From Limisphaerales bacterium (GTDB lineage: Bacteria; Verrucomicrobiota; Verrucomicrobiia; Limisphaerales; PALSA-1396): a stretch of 30,110 nucleotides of DNA. The notes under the pieces are model-generated. The model did no database searches. It had not been told where the DNA came from and was given only the letters and a program-made list of their open reading frames with translations. Both the position numbers and the translations under genes were made by a program. The DNA is taken from positions 1 to 30,110 of the forward strand of contig PLJQ01000467.1 in the NCBI GenBank assembly GCA_003140275.1, in the 5' to 3' direction. Shown here piece after piece: positions 6,622-13,820 of this stretch; positions within the stretch are counted from its first letter, which is position 1, and the number at the start of each line of letters is the position of its first letter.

Positions 6622-8409
6622 ATGCCATACTGCGCGTCGCCATTCCTTTATCAGCGCCGCAAGGCGCGTGAAGTCGTTGTTGGTGATCCGGCGCGCGGCG
6701 GCGTCATCATCGGCGGTAACCATCCCGTGATCATGCAGTCGATGATCACGTGTGACACGATGGACACGGCGGCCAGCGTGCAGCAAACGCTCGACCTCGT
6801 CGCGGTCGGTTGCCAGATCGTTCGCATCACCGCCCCGACGGTGAAGGACGCGGCGAACTTGCAGAACATTGTCACCGAACTTCGCAGACATGGCTGCAAC
6901 ATACCCATTGTCGCCGACATTCATTTCAAACCCGAAGCGGCGATGGAAGCCGCCAGGTGGGTCGAGATGGTGCGCGTCAATCCCGGCAACTACGCCGACT
7001 CCAAAAAATTTGTCATCAAGGAATATACCAACGAGCAATACGCCGCCGAGCTCAAGCGCATTGAGGAAAAATTCACGCCGCTGGTAAAGCTGTCCAAAGA
7101 GTTGAAACGCGCCTTGCGCATCGGTACGAACCACGGTTCGTTGTCGGACCGGATTATGAACCGCTTCGGCGACACACCGCTTGGCATGGTGGAGAGCGCG
7201 CTGGAATTTGCCCGCATCGCCCGCAAGCACGACTTCCACAATTTCAAGTTCTCGATGAAGTCGTCCAATCCCAAGGTGATGATCGAGTGCTACCGCCTCC
7301 TCGTCGTGCGGCTGGAACAGGAAGGGCCGGACTGGAATTATCCCATTCACCTCGGCGTCACCGAAGCAGGCGAAGGCGAGGACGGACGCATCAAAAGCGC
7401 CATCGGCATCGGCTCGCTGCTGTGCGACGGCTTGGGCGACACCATCCGCGTCTCGCTCACGGAGGATTCGCCGCACGAAATTGAAGTGTGCCGCGATTTG
7501 CTCGCGCAGATTCCAAAACTGACGACTTCAGACTTCAGACTTCAGACTTCAGACTTTCCCTTCGATCCCTTCCACTTCGAGCGCCGTGTCACACCGGAAC
7601 TCGAATTGAACGAGGATTTCAAATGCGGTGGCGAACAAACTGTCCGCGTCGTCGTTACACGCGCGACGTGGGAAAAAGTCGCGCCGAAGATTCGTCCCAA
7701 GGACGACGTGAAGCCGGAAGCGGTCTATGAAGACCTAAACGTCGCCGAACTCGACCCTACGCGAGACTTCGACATCAATTGTGACACGCAACTCGTCACG
7801 GTGAAGGACGGCGTAAATCTGCCTGCGATCACTGCATTTCGTTTGCTGGCGGCGAAGTTAAAGCGGCTTGGCCGGAGCAATCCGATTCTCCTCAAGGACT
7901 GCATCAACTTTGAAATTTTGCCAAACGAACCCAAGATTGCCTTGCTCCGCGCTTCCGTCGTCATCGGCTCGCTGCTGGCGGATGGCATTGGCGACGTGAT
8001 TCTGGTGCGCGGCGAATCGGGCGGCGGGCAATCGCTAAGACTGGCTTACAACATTCTGCAGGCGGCGGGTTGCCGGTCGTTCAAGACCGATTACGTCGCG
8101 TGCCCGTCATGCGGGCGGACGCTGTTCAACTTGCAGACCGTGACCGCGCTCATCAAGACGCGCACGGAGCATCTCAAGGGCGTGAAAATCGCCATCATGG
8201 GCTGTATCGTAAACGGCCCGGGCGAAATGGCCGACGCGGATTTCGGTTACGTGGGCGGCGCGCCCGGCAAGATCAATCTCTACGTTGGCAAAACACCGAT
8301 CAAATTCAACATCCCTGAAGGCGAGGCCGTGGAACGCCTCGTGGATTTGATTCGTGAACACGGGAAATGGGTTGAGCCGGAGGCGAAAGAAGTTGTGGCC
8401 AAAACATAG
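6622..8409 (+). CDS. ispG: 4-hydroxy-3-methylbut-2-enyl diphosphate synthase, large form
   Basis: IspG (GcpE) reduces MEcPP to HMBPP using a [4Fe-4S] cluster, the sixth step of the MEP pathway that dxr begins. The N-terminal TIM barrel (roughly residues 1-290) includes IMQSMITCDTMD, KPEAAMEAARWVEMVRVNPGN and IGTNHGSLSDRI. The C-terminal cluster domain has CPSCGRTLFN and GCIVNGPGEMADADFGYVGG, giving the three cysteines and the conserved Glu. At 595 residues it is the long form with an insert between the two domains, as in Chlamydia and plants, against roughly 370 residues in E. coli. At the start of the insert a heptamer repeat (7524-7556) has been taken into the reading frame. It starts 5 nt after rseP, so the two are coupled. 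Confidence 0.97.
   Translation: MPYCASPFLYQRRKAREVVVGDPARGGVIIGGNHPVIMQSMITCDTMDTAASVQQTLDLVAVGCQIVRITAPTVKDAANLQNIVTELRRHGCNIPIVADIHFKPEAAMEAARWVEMVRVNPGNYADSKKFVIKEYTNEQYAAELKRIEEKFTPLVKLSKELKRALRIGTNHGSLSDRIMNRFGDTPLGMVESALEFARIARKHDFHNFKFSMKSSNPKVMIECYRLLVVRLEQEGPDWNYPIHLGVTEAGEGEDGRIKSAIGIGSLLCDGLGDTIRVSLTEDSPHEIEVCRDLLAQIPKLTTSDFRLQTSDFPFDPFHFERRVTPELELNEDFKCGGEQTVRVVVTRATWEKVAPKIRPKDDVKPEAVYEDLNVAELDPTRDFDINCDTQLVTVKDGVNLPAITAFRLLAAKLKRLGRSNPILLKDCINFEILPNEPKIALLRASVVIGSLLADGIGDVILVRGESGGGQSLRLAYNILQAAGCRSFKTDYVACPSCGRTLFNLQTVTALIKTRTEHLKGVKIAIMGCIVNGPGEMADADFGYVGGAPGKINLYVGKTPIKFNIPEGEAVERLVDLIREHGKWVEPEAKEVVAKT
7524..7556 (+). repeat. heptanucleotide array inside ispG
   Basis: GACTTCA is repeated four times exactly, followed by five more bases of a fifth unit. 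Because three units make 21 nt, the frame stays open and encodes TTSDFRLQTSDF at about residues 301-312, between the barrel and the inserted domain. Confidence 0.95.
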
Positions 8410-8448
8410 CTTGATTGAACGTGATGTAATGTTTCGAAGCCTGCGTTA

Positions 8449-8847
8449 ATGAAATACGCGATTACTTGGTTAGCGCTGACCGTCGCGATAGCTCTCGGGA
8501 TTGGTAAATTGAGTTGGCTGGAATACCGTCGGCTTGCAGTCCATGGTGTGCGCACGCAAGGTCTGACAATCGAGATACTTCCAATGCAGCACGGCACAGT
8601 GCGGTATGAATATCATGTTGACGGGCGAAAGTTCGAAGGACAAACGCAACCTTGGCCGCCAAATCCTGAGTGGATGAGCGTTGGACAGACTGTTGTTGTT
8701 TACTATGACCCGGAATATCCAGAACGCTCTGTGCTTGGGGATCCAAGGCCGATTCTTAAGAACGAAACTATATCCATTGCACTCGCCGCACTGATCGGGC
8801 CGACATTCATTGTGCTGGTCTGGCGATTCCGACGTCAGAAAAGTTGA
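8449..8847 (+). CDS. DUF3592-like small membrane protein
   Basis: A 132-residue protein with a membrane helix near the N terminus (about 4-20) and another near the C terminus (about 104-124), followed by a basic tail RFRRQKS. Between them is a small beta-rich domain with YEYHVDGRKFEGQT and VYYDPEYPERSVL, the pattern of DUF3592 proteins (YxYxVxGxxYxG ... VxYxPxxPxxSxL). Its function is unknown. It starts 39 nt after ispG on the same strand and converges with recO across a gap holding two inverted hairpins. The start is the first ATG, which gives a sensible N-terminal helix. Confidence 0.75.
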   Translation: MKYAITWLALTVAIALGIGKLSWLEYRRLAVHGVRTQGLTIEILPMQHGTVRYEYHVDGRKFEGQTQPWPPNPEWMSVGQTVVVYYDPEYPERSVLGDPRPILKNETISIALAALIGPTFIVLVWRFRRQKS

Positions 8848-8950
8848 ATTTTGTTGATTCTCTCAACCGACCACTCGGAAAGCCCGGTTTGAAACCCAGC
8901 GCTATCGGCTGCGGCCCTTTTACCCGCGTTGAGATAATGCCTCACATTTT

Positions 8951-8990
8951 TCCTCACCCTGACCCTCTCCTCACGGAGAGGGAACGGCCG
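8951..8990 (+). repeat. REP-like palindromic unit, copy 1
   Basis: CCCTCTCC (8963-8970) and GGAGAGGG (8975-8982) form a perfect 8-bp stem with a 4-nt loop, inside the pattern CCTCACCCTGA-stem-AACGG. It lies between convergent genes and resembles repetitive extragenic palindromes. Confidence 0.65.
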
Positions 8991-9064
8991 CCGACCGTTT
9001 TCTGATTGCGCGACGCGCATCCGCCAATTGCCGACCCACGACATTCCAAGAAACTGGCGAACGA

Positions 9065-9104
9065 TTCTCCTTCTCCTTGGGGGGAGAAGGCCGGGATGAG
9101 GGCG
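9065..9104 (-). repeat. REP-like palindromic unit, copy 2, inverted
   Basis: CCTTCTCC (9069-9076) and GGAGAAGG (9083-9090) form an 8-bp stem with a 6-nt loop. Its reverse complement reads CCCTCATCCCGG before the stem, matching the flank of the copy at 8951-8990. Together they form an inverted, BIME-like pair. It may double as the terminator of the recO operon. Confidence 0.6.
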
Positions 9105-9113
9105 AGCCTCGGA

Positions 9114-9743
9114 CTAGATCATCCGTCCTTTCGGAATCTTGCCGAGGTGAAAGTCTAAAAAGCCGTGGAGAAACTGCCGGAGTTCCTTCACTTGAGCGTC
9201 GCTCAATTTCAATCGCGCCAAAGCAGGCCAGTCGCTTTGGAGAAGGGCGTTGGTAATTTCTTTTGCGCCGGGCGTGAGGTGGCTTTTCGCCAAATCCGGT
9301 TTGAGGCCGAGTTCGTTCAGCAGCTTGAGTTCAAATGCGAAGGTGGTTTGTGGTTGCGGCAGTTGTTTAGGCAGATGTTGCAGAAAACCGGTCATCAACT
9401 CGAAGATGGCGGACAGGGGCGTTTCGATTTCGGTGGTTTGCTCGATGAGCGCGGCGCCGTAGGAGGCCTGCTGGAGATAAGCAAGGTCGTGGCGGAGAGC
9501 GCTGAGTGTTTCGCGCAGGCTGACTTCGTGCAGCGAATGTAATTCCGAGCGTCGGCTGCGTTGGAAACTGAGGTCGGCGTGGTAAAACAAATCCAGTTTT
9601 CCTGCGAACGGGGACCTGGGCCGACGCGCGCCCTTGGCGACCGTGGCGATGCGTCCAAAGTCCGGCGTGAGCCAGGAGACGATCAGGCTCGTCTCCGTGA
9701 GTGGTCGCGTGCGGAGGATGAGGCCGGTGGTGGATTCGATCAT
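9114..9743 (-). CDS. recO: DNA repair protein RecO
   Basis: RecO helps load RecA on SSB-coated DNA in the RecFOR pathway. The protein (209 residues from the chosen start) begins MIESTTGLILRTRPLTETSL, the N-terminal OB fold of the family, and continues with IVSWLTPDFGRIATVAKGAR and KLDLFYHADL. The helical C-terminal domain follows, with FELKLLNELGLKPDLAKS. In many RecO proteins a zinc-binding cysteine set comes just after this point; here there is no cysteine and the region is shortened. An upstream in-frame ATG at 9788 would add 15 residues encoded by repeat DNA and is rejected. Last gene of the HIT-phoH-ybeY-DUF502-recO series. Confidence 0.88.
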   Translation of the reverse strand: MIESTTGLILRTRPLTETSLIVSWLTPDFGRIATVAKGARRPRSPFAGKLDLFYHADLSFQRSRRSELHSLHEVSLRETLSALRHDLAYLQQASYGAALIEQTTEIETPLSAIFELMTGFLQHLPKQLPQPQTTFAFELKLLNELGLKPDLAKSHLTPGAKEITNALLQSDWPALARLKLSDAQVKELRQFLHGFLDFHLGKIPKGRMI

Positions 9744-9763
9744 CGGAAAGAAGAAGCAGACGA

Positions 9764-9798
9764 AAATCGAACACCCGACATCGAACATCGAACATCGA
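9764..9798 (+). repeat. heptanucleotide array, one arm of an inverted pair upstream of recO
   Basis: Five units in register, AAATCGA, ACACCCG and three exact ACATCGA. Read as AACATCG it is nearly the reverse complement of the GGATGTT array at 9831-9858. Confidence 0.9.
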
Positions 9799-9830
9799 AT
9801 AAACGGTAGTTCGAGTATTTATTGAGCGGT

Positions 9831-9858
9831 GGATGTTGGATGTTGGATGTTGGATGTT
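9831..9858 (+). repeat. heptanucleotide array, second arm upstream of recO
   Basis: Four exact GGATGTT units. The reverse complement AACATCC differs at one base from the AACATCG unit at 9764-9798. The 32 nt between the arms begin AATAAA and contain TTTATT, so the pairing continues inward and the whole 9764-9858 stretch can fold as one large hairpin. Confidence 0.9.
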
Positions 9859-9897
9859 TCCGAGATAAAGATTCCCAGCGCATGGCATCAAGGGTGA

Positions 9898-10560
9898 TCA
9901 AGCTTTCAGATTTTTGCCAGATGACGTGTATTCCGGCGCGATGGAACCAAGGCTGATGATGTATTTGATGCCGTCGGCGACGGACATTTCGAGTTTGGTC
10001 ACCTGGTCTTCGGGCACCAACATAAGAAAGCCGGACGTAGGGTTGGGCGTGGTGGGAACAAAGACACAAACCACCTTTTCTTTCGTCTTCACCTGGACTT
10101 CTTCGTGTTGTTCGCTGGTAATGAAGCCAATGGAATACATGCCCGGGCGCGGGAATTCGATCAGCACGACGGTTTTGAATGAACTTTTGCTGCCGGAGGA
10201 AAAAGCCTCGTTGACTTGCTTGATGGCACCGTAGATTTTGTTGAGCAAGGGGACGCGCAACAGTGCGGTGTCCACCCAGCGGATCAATTGTTTCCCAAAA
10301 TAATAGCGCGTCAATAATCCGGCCAGTCCGATCAAGAGAATCGCCAGCATCAGAGCTACGAGGCTCCAGTACCAATACATCGGCCCTTCGCCGCCGCGTT
10401 CGTGAGTCAGAGTTTGCGGGAGGAAAATGAGCAGCGTATCGGTAATACTGGAAACCGTGCCGAACAACCATTTTACCAGCGCCAGGGAAATGACGGCGGG
10501 AAGAACCACCACAAGGCCGGTGAAGAAATTGGCCCGCCCGCGGCCAAAAAAATTGTTCAT
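9898..10560 (-). CDS. DUF502 family membrane protein
   Basis: A 220-residue protein starting MNNFFGRGRANFFTGLVVVL, the usual opening of DUF502 proteins. There are two membrane helices, about residues 13-34 and 60-85, and then a soluble domain with RVPLLNKIYGAIKQVNEAF, GFITSEQ and VPTTPNPTSGFLMLVPEDQV, all recognisable family motifs. The biochemical function is unknown. Its start overlaps the ybeY stop by four bases (ATGA), which indicates translational coupling. Between it and recO lie 154 nt that contain the inverted heptamer pair. Confidence 0.9.
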   Translation of the reverse strand: MNNFFGRGRANFFTGLVVVLPAVISLALVKWLFGTVSSITDTLLIFLPQTLTHERGGEGPMYWYWSLVALMLAILLIGLAGLLTRYYFGKQLIRWVDTALLRVPLLNKIYGAIKQVNEAFSSGSKSSFKTVVLIEFPRPGMYSIGFITSEQHEEVQVKTKEKVVCVFVPTTPNPTSGFLMLVPEDQVTKLEMSVADGIKYIISLGSIAPEYTSSGKNLKA

Positions 10561-11051
10561 GCCGCCACTTTAGTCTTGCGACTGAGTTTGCTCAAGGGAA
10601 AGCGCCGGGCCAGTTCGCAAAGCAGTCGCTGTTCTTCGCGCTTCATTTTGCGGCGAGCGGCGGGTTGGGCGTCGTCATGGCCGAGCAAATGAAGCAGGCC
10701 GTGAACAAGGTAGCGCACCAGTTCCGACTGCCAGGTGGAGCGAAATGAGCGGGATTGAGCAACCGCTTCGTCGATGCTAATGAAGATTTCGCCGTGCAAA
10801 GTTGATGCGGGTGGCGGGTGGCAGGTGGCGGGATCTGAGTAGTTGAACGTGATGACATCCGTTGAACCGGAATGTCCGAGGAAGGTTTCGTTGAGCTGGG
10901 TCATCTCCGGTGTAGCCACGAGGTGGATGCCCAGTTCAAACTGCTCTACGGCCAGCAACTCGGTCAGAACAGTGTTTGTGATTCGTCGGAGCAGACGCAG
11001 ATCAATGGCGAAGGTGCGCTGGCGATTTTGAACGGAGAACTCACCGCTCAT
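10557..11051 (-). CDS. ybeY: endoribonuclease YbeY (rRNA maturation factor)
   Basis: YbeY is a zinc-dependent endoribonuclease acting in 16S rRNA 3'-end maturation and ribosome quality control. The 164-residue product has the early LGIHLVATPEMTQLNETFLG (family: LNxxxRxxDxxTDVL), STDVITFNYSD, GEIFISIDEA, and the metal motif HGLLHLLGHDD. The usual motif is HGxLHLxGYDH; the third His position here is Asp. The ATG at 11051 overlaps the phoH stop by 11 nt and gives a family-like N terminus. An in-frame upstream start at 11153 lies inside phoH and is rejected. The phoH-ybeY order is conserved across bacteria. Confidence 0.93.
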   Translation of the reverse strand: MSGEFSVQNRQRTFAIDLRLLRRITNTVLTELLAVEQFELGIHLVATPEMTQLNETFLGHSGSTDVITFNYSDPATCHPPPASTLHGEIFISIDEAVAQSRSFRSTWQSELVRYLVHGLLHLLGHDDAQPAARRKMKREEQRLLCELARRFPLSKLSRKTKVAA

Positions 11052-12006
11052 TGGTAATGCCCCGGTGTGATTCGTAAGCAGCGATGATGCGTTGAACGAG
11101 CGGATGACGAACCACGTCGCGTTTGCTGAACTCCACGATGGCGATGCCGTCAATGCGTTGCAGCGCGGTATGCGCTTCTACCAATCCGGAATGCTTGTGA
11201 GGCGGGAGGTCGATCTGAGTGGTATCGCCGGTTATGACGGCTTTGGCGCCGTGGCCCAACCGGGTAAGGAACATGAACATCTGCTCGGTGGTGGCGTTCT
11301 GGGCTTCGTCCAGGATGATAAAGGCATGATTGAGAGTACGACCGCGCATGTAGGCCAGGGGAGCAATTTCGATGGTGCCGCGCTCCATGCTTTTTTGAAT
11401 TTCATCGGGTGGCATCATGTCATGCAGCGCGTCGTGCAACGGACGAAGGTATGGGGTGATTTTTTCGTAAAGGTCGCCGGGTAAAAATCCGAGCGCCTCG
11501 CCGGCCTCGACGGCGGGACGGGTAAGAATGATGCGAGAGGCTTTTCCTTCGTGAAGGGCCGACACTGCCATCGCCATCGCCAGGTAAGTCTTGCCGGTGC
11601 CGGCCGGGCCAATCCCCAAAGTCACGTCGTGCTGCCGGATGGCCTCGACATATTTTTTCTGACCGACCGTTTTGGGTGTGACGCTGGCTTTTTTGTCGGA
11701 AGTCTGGATACGGTCGGACATCAGGTCTTTGAGTGTGGAAACGCCCTCGTGCTGGATGACGTTGAGGGCGTGAGCAAATTCTCGATTGCGCACGGGCGAG
11801 CCGGCTTTCAGGGAACTTTCCAGCAGCAAGAACAATTGTTTCGCACGTTCGATGGCTTCAACAGAGCCGTCTAACTTAATCCAGCCGTCGCGGGCGGCAG
11901 CCTTGACACCGAGTTGCTGTTCCAAAGCCTGCAGGTTGCGAGTGTCATTGTTGAAAAGCTGTTGGGCCAGGCGAGCATTTTCGAAATGGAGCGTTTCGGA
12001 AGGCAT
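11041..12006 (-). CDS. phoH: PhoH-family ATPase
   Basis: A P-loop ATPase of 321 residues, normal for the PhoH/YbeZ branch. An N-terminal KH-like region (about 15-60) precedes the ATPase core, which has Walker A GPAGTGKTYLA near residue 135 and Walker B HAFIILDEAQNAT near residue 230, with ITGDTTQIDLP just after. The family is linked to RNA metabolism and YbeY partnership; cellular targets are not certain. The gene overlaps ybeY by 11 nt. An upstream repeat array (12013-12047) fills the gap to the HIT gene. The ATG at 12006 gives the common MPSETLHFEN start. Confidence 0.95.
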   Translation of the reverse strand: MPSETLHFENARLAQQLFNNDTRNLQALEQQLGVKAAARDGWIKLDGSVEAIERAKQLFLLLESSLKAGSPVRNREFAHALNVIQHEGVSTLKDLMSDRIQTSDKKASVTPKTVGQKKYVEAIRQHDVTLGIGPAGTGKTYLAMAMAVSALHEGKASRIILTRPAVEAGEALGFLPGDLYEKITPYLRPLHDALHDMMPPDEIQKSMERGTIEIAPLAYMRGRTLNHAFIILDEAQNATTEQMFMFLTRLGHGAKAVITGDTTQIDLPPHKHSGLVEAHTALQRIDGIAIVEFSKRDVVRHPLVQRIIAAYESHRGITNER

Positions 12007-12012
12007 CGCGAC

Positions 12013-12047
12013 AATTAGAAATTAAGCATGCAAAATGAATAATTCAT
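12013..12047 (+). repeat. degenerate heptanucleotide array between phoH and HIT
   Basis: Five period-7 units: AATTAGA, AATTAAG, CATGCAA, AATGAAT, AATTCAT. It fills the 37-nt gap and runs into the last codons of the HIT gene. Less regular than the other arrays. Confidence 0.5.
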
Positions 12048-12532
12048 TGAGCGAGGGCAGCGCGCAGTTTGGCCGCCAAATCCGTCAAGGCCTCGGGCAG
12101 GACGGAAGTGTGGGCGATAACGGGCATGAAATTGGTGTCGCCAGTCCAGCGTGGCACAACATGAATGTGCAAATGTCCCGCGACCCCCGCCCCAGCGGCC
12201 TTGCCCAGGTTGATGCCGATGTTAAACCCGTCCGGCTTCATCACCAGCACAAGGGCGTTCAAACAGCGACGGGCCAGTTTCCACAAATCGGCGAGCTCCT
12301 CGTCGGTGAGACCGTCCAGGCCGGGAGTTTGCTTGTAGGGAACGACCAGCAAATGTCCGCCCGTGTACGGGTAGGTATTAAGGACCGCGTAACAAGTCCG
12401 GTCGCGGGCGATAACATAATTGGCTTCGTCATCGTTTGACCGGGCAATTTGCGTGAAGATGGAGTGCTCCGCGACTGCCATTTTGGGCGCCAGAATATAT
12501 TCAATGCGCCAGGGAGCATACAGTGTTTCCAT
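12044..12532 (-). CDS. HIT family hydrolase (Ap4A hydrolase/phosphorylase-like)
   Basis: A 162-residue histidine-triad protein. The signature GHLHIHVVPRW (H-x-H-x-H) is near residue 120 and is followed by GDTNFMPVI, the arrangement of the HIT branch that opens with METLYAPWR and acts on dinucleoside polyphosphates or nucleotidyl adducts. VLNTYPYTGGHLLVVP is the usual nucleotide-binding strand region near residue 50. Its cellular substrate cannot be fixed from sequence. It is the promoter-proximal gene of a five-gene minus-strand series; a good promoter match lies at 12540-12568. Confidence 0.93.
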   Translation of the reverse strand: METLYAPWRIEYILAPKMAVAEHSIFTQIARSNDDEANYVIARDRTCYAVLNTYPYTGGHLLVVPYKQTPGLDGLTDEELADLWKLARRCLNALVLVMKPDGFNIGINLGKAAGAGVAGHLHIHVVPRWTGDTNFMPVIAHTSVLPEALTDLAAKLRAALAQ

Positions 12533-12539
12533 GTTTCAA

Positions 12540-12568
12540 ACCCTAGTCACGGAAATGGGAAATGTCAA
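12540..12568 (-). promoter_or_regulatory. sigma-70-type promoter of the HIT-phoH-ybeY-DUF502-recO operon
   Basis: On the minus strand TTGACA (12563-12568) is followed after 17 nt by TAGGGT (12540-12545). The -10 box ends only 7 nt before the ATG at 12532, so the HIT mRNA would be almost or fully leaderless, consistent with the lack of a ribosome binding site. Confidence 0.6.
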
Positions 12569-12631
12569 AATCCCGGCCTTGAGTTGACTTCGGGCCGGAC
12601 GCAGACAACCTCATATTCTTGAGTTCGCCCA

Positions 12632-13810
12632 TCACTTGTTCGCAGCAAGGCGTCCGCGCAGGACATAGAGCATGGCTTTGACGGCGAGTTCCATGAACAG
12701 AAATGGTTTGGCAATCAAGTCATTGCCGCCGCTGATGGTGGATTTCGCACGACTCTCGAAGTCGCTCAAAGCGGTGACGAATACCACCGGTGTCTCTTTG
12801 TGCGCCGGCAGGGCACGCAATTTGGTGCAAAGTTCAAAACCATTCATTCCCGGCATGTTGACATCCAATAAAATCAAGTCGTAGGTGTTTTCTGAAAGCA
12901 GTCTGAGAGCAATCATCGGATCTTCCACACTGACCGACGGCAGCTTGGCTTTTTCCAGCGCATGGATCACAGCTCGCCGGGAAAGTTCCTCATCATCCAC
13001 CACCAGAATACTGGCCGGGACGGTGGCGAGATTATCCACGAAGTTGACCGGCTCAAAAAGCACGGCCAGAAAATCGATGGCATTAGTCACCGTGCGCAGG
13101 GTGGAGGCGTTGACGCTTTTTGGTTTTTCGAAAAGCTCCTTGAGCAGCGCTTCGAAGGCATCGCAAAACTGGGCGATCTGGTGCATGCCGGCGATCCCGG
13201 CGTTGCCGGTCAGCGCATGAACTTTCCGGTAAAACTCGTACATTTGTTTCTGCCGCTCGGCTTCAGGCTCGCCTTTAAACAATCCCCGAAGTTGCGTTCG
13301 CAAAATGTTCAGGGTCGTCGGCAGGCTTGCAATAAAAGTTTTACGGAGTTCCGCTTGAAATGCTTCCTCCGCGCCTGTTTTCGCGCCCCGCTCAGTCGTC
13401 TCGGCCTCGACTGCTTTCTCAGCGCTCCCGCCTGCAAGCGGAGCGGCTACCAAGATGCTTTGCACCAGTTTGACGAGTTGGGCCGGGCTGCAACTGCCTT
13501 TGGAGAGGCATTTGGTGGCGCCGGCTTTCCATGCTTCCTGCACGGTGGCGCTCAGGTAGGTGCTGGAAAAGACAATGACTGGCAGCTTTTGACAATCGGC
13601 CAGGTTGCGAATGGCAGTCAGAAGCTCAACGCCCGACATCTTGGGCAGCATGAGATCGAGGATGACCACGTCCGGCTTGAAAGACTTCACCAGATCCAGC
13701 CCTTCTTGTCCATCGGAGGCAATCTCCACTTTAAACCCTTCCACGGAAAATTTGTTCCGATAGATATTACCGATCATTTTATCATCTTCGACGAGGAGTA
13801 CTTTGTTCAT
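12632..13810 (-). CDS. REC-HPt-REC response regulator
   Basis: A 392-residue signalling protein without an output domain. The first receiver domain (about 1-120) has KVLLVEDD, the phosphoacceptor in VVILDLMLPKMSG and a late Lys in CLSKG. The middle helical part (about 150-250) contains HALTGNAGIAGM, an HPt-like phosphorelay site with Thr where Lys is usual. The second receiver (about 272-390) has SILVVDDEE, LILLDVNMPGMNG, VTAL and AKPF, all standard. The ATG at 13810 lies directly before the receiver; the long upstream extension in the same frame overlaps the kinase gene and is rejected. It starts 10 nt after the kinase gene stop, so the two are surely co-expressed and probably act in one phosphorelay. 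Confidence 0.9.
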   Translation of the reverse strand: MNKVLLVEDDKMIGNIYRNKFSVEGFKVEIASDGQEGLDLVKSFKPDVVILDLMLPKMSGVELLTAIRNLADCQKLPVIVFSSTYLSATVQEAWKAGATKCLSKGSCSPAQLVKLVQSILVAAPLAGGSAEKAVEAETTERGAKTGAEEAFQAELRKTFIASLPTTLNILRTQLRGLFKGEPEAERQKQMYEFYRKVHALTGNAGIAGMHQIAQFCDAFEALLKELFEKPKSVNASTLRTVTNAIDFLAVLFEPVNFVDNLATVPASILVVDDEELSRRAVIHALEKAKLPSVSVEDPMIALRLLSENTYDLILLDVNMPGMNGFELCTKLRALPAHKETPVVFVTALSDFESRAKSTISGGNDLIAKPFLFMELAVKAMLYVLRGRLAANK

Positions 13811-13820
13811 GGTTAATTTA

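Noticed and set aside
6307..7476. 389-codon minus-strand frame
   Set aside because: It lies antisense across rseP and ispG, has no family motifs and follows the codon shadow of those genes.
7524..9858. CRISPR array
   Set aside because: The short repeats are contiguous 7-bp units without spacers; no cas genes are present.
12962..13816. 284-codon plus-strand frame
   Set aside because: Antisense shadow of the REC-HPt-REC gene; composition is not protein-like.
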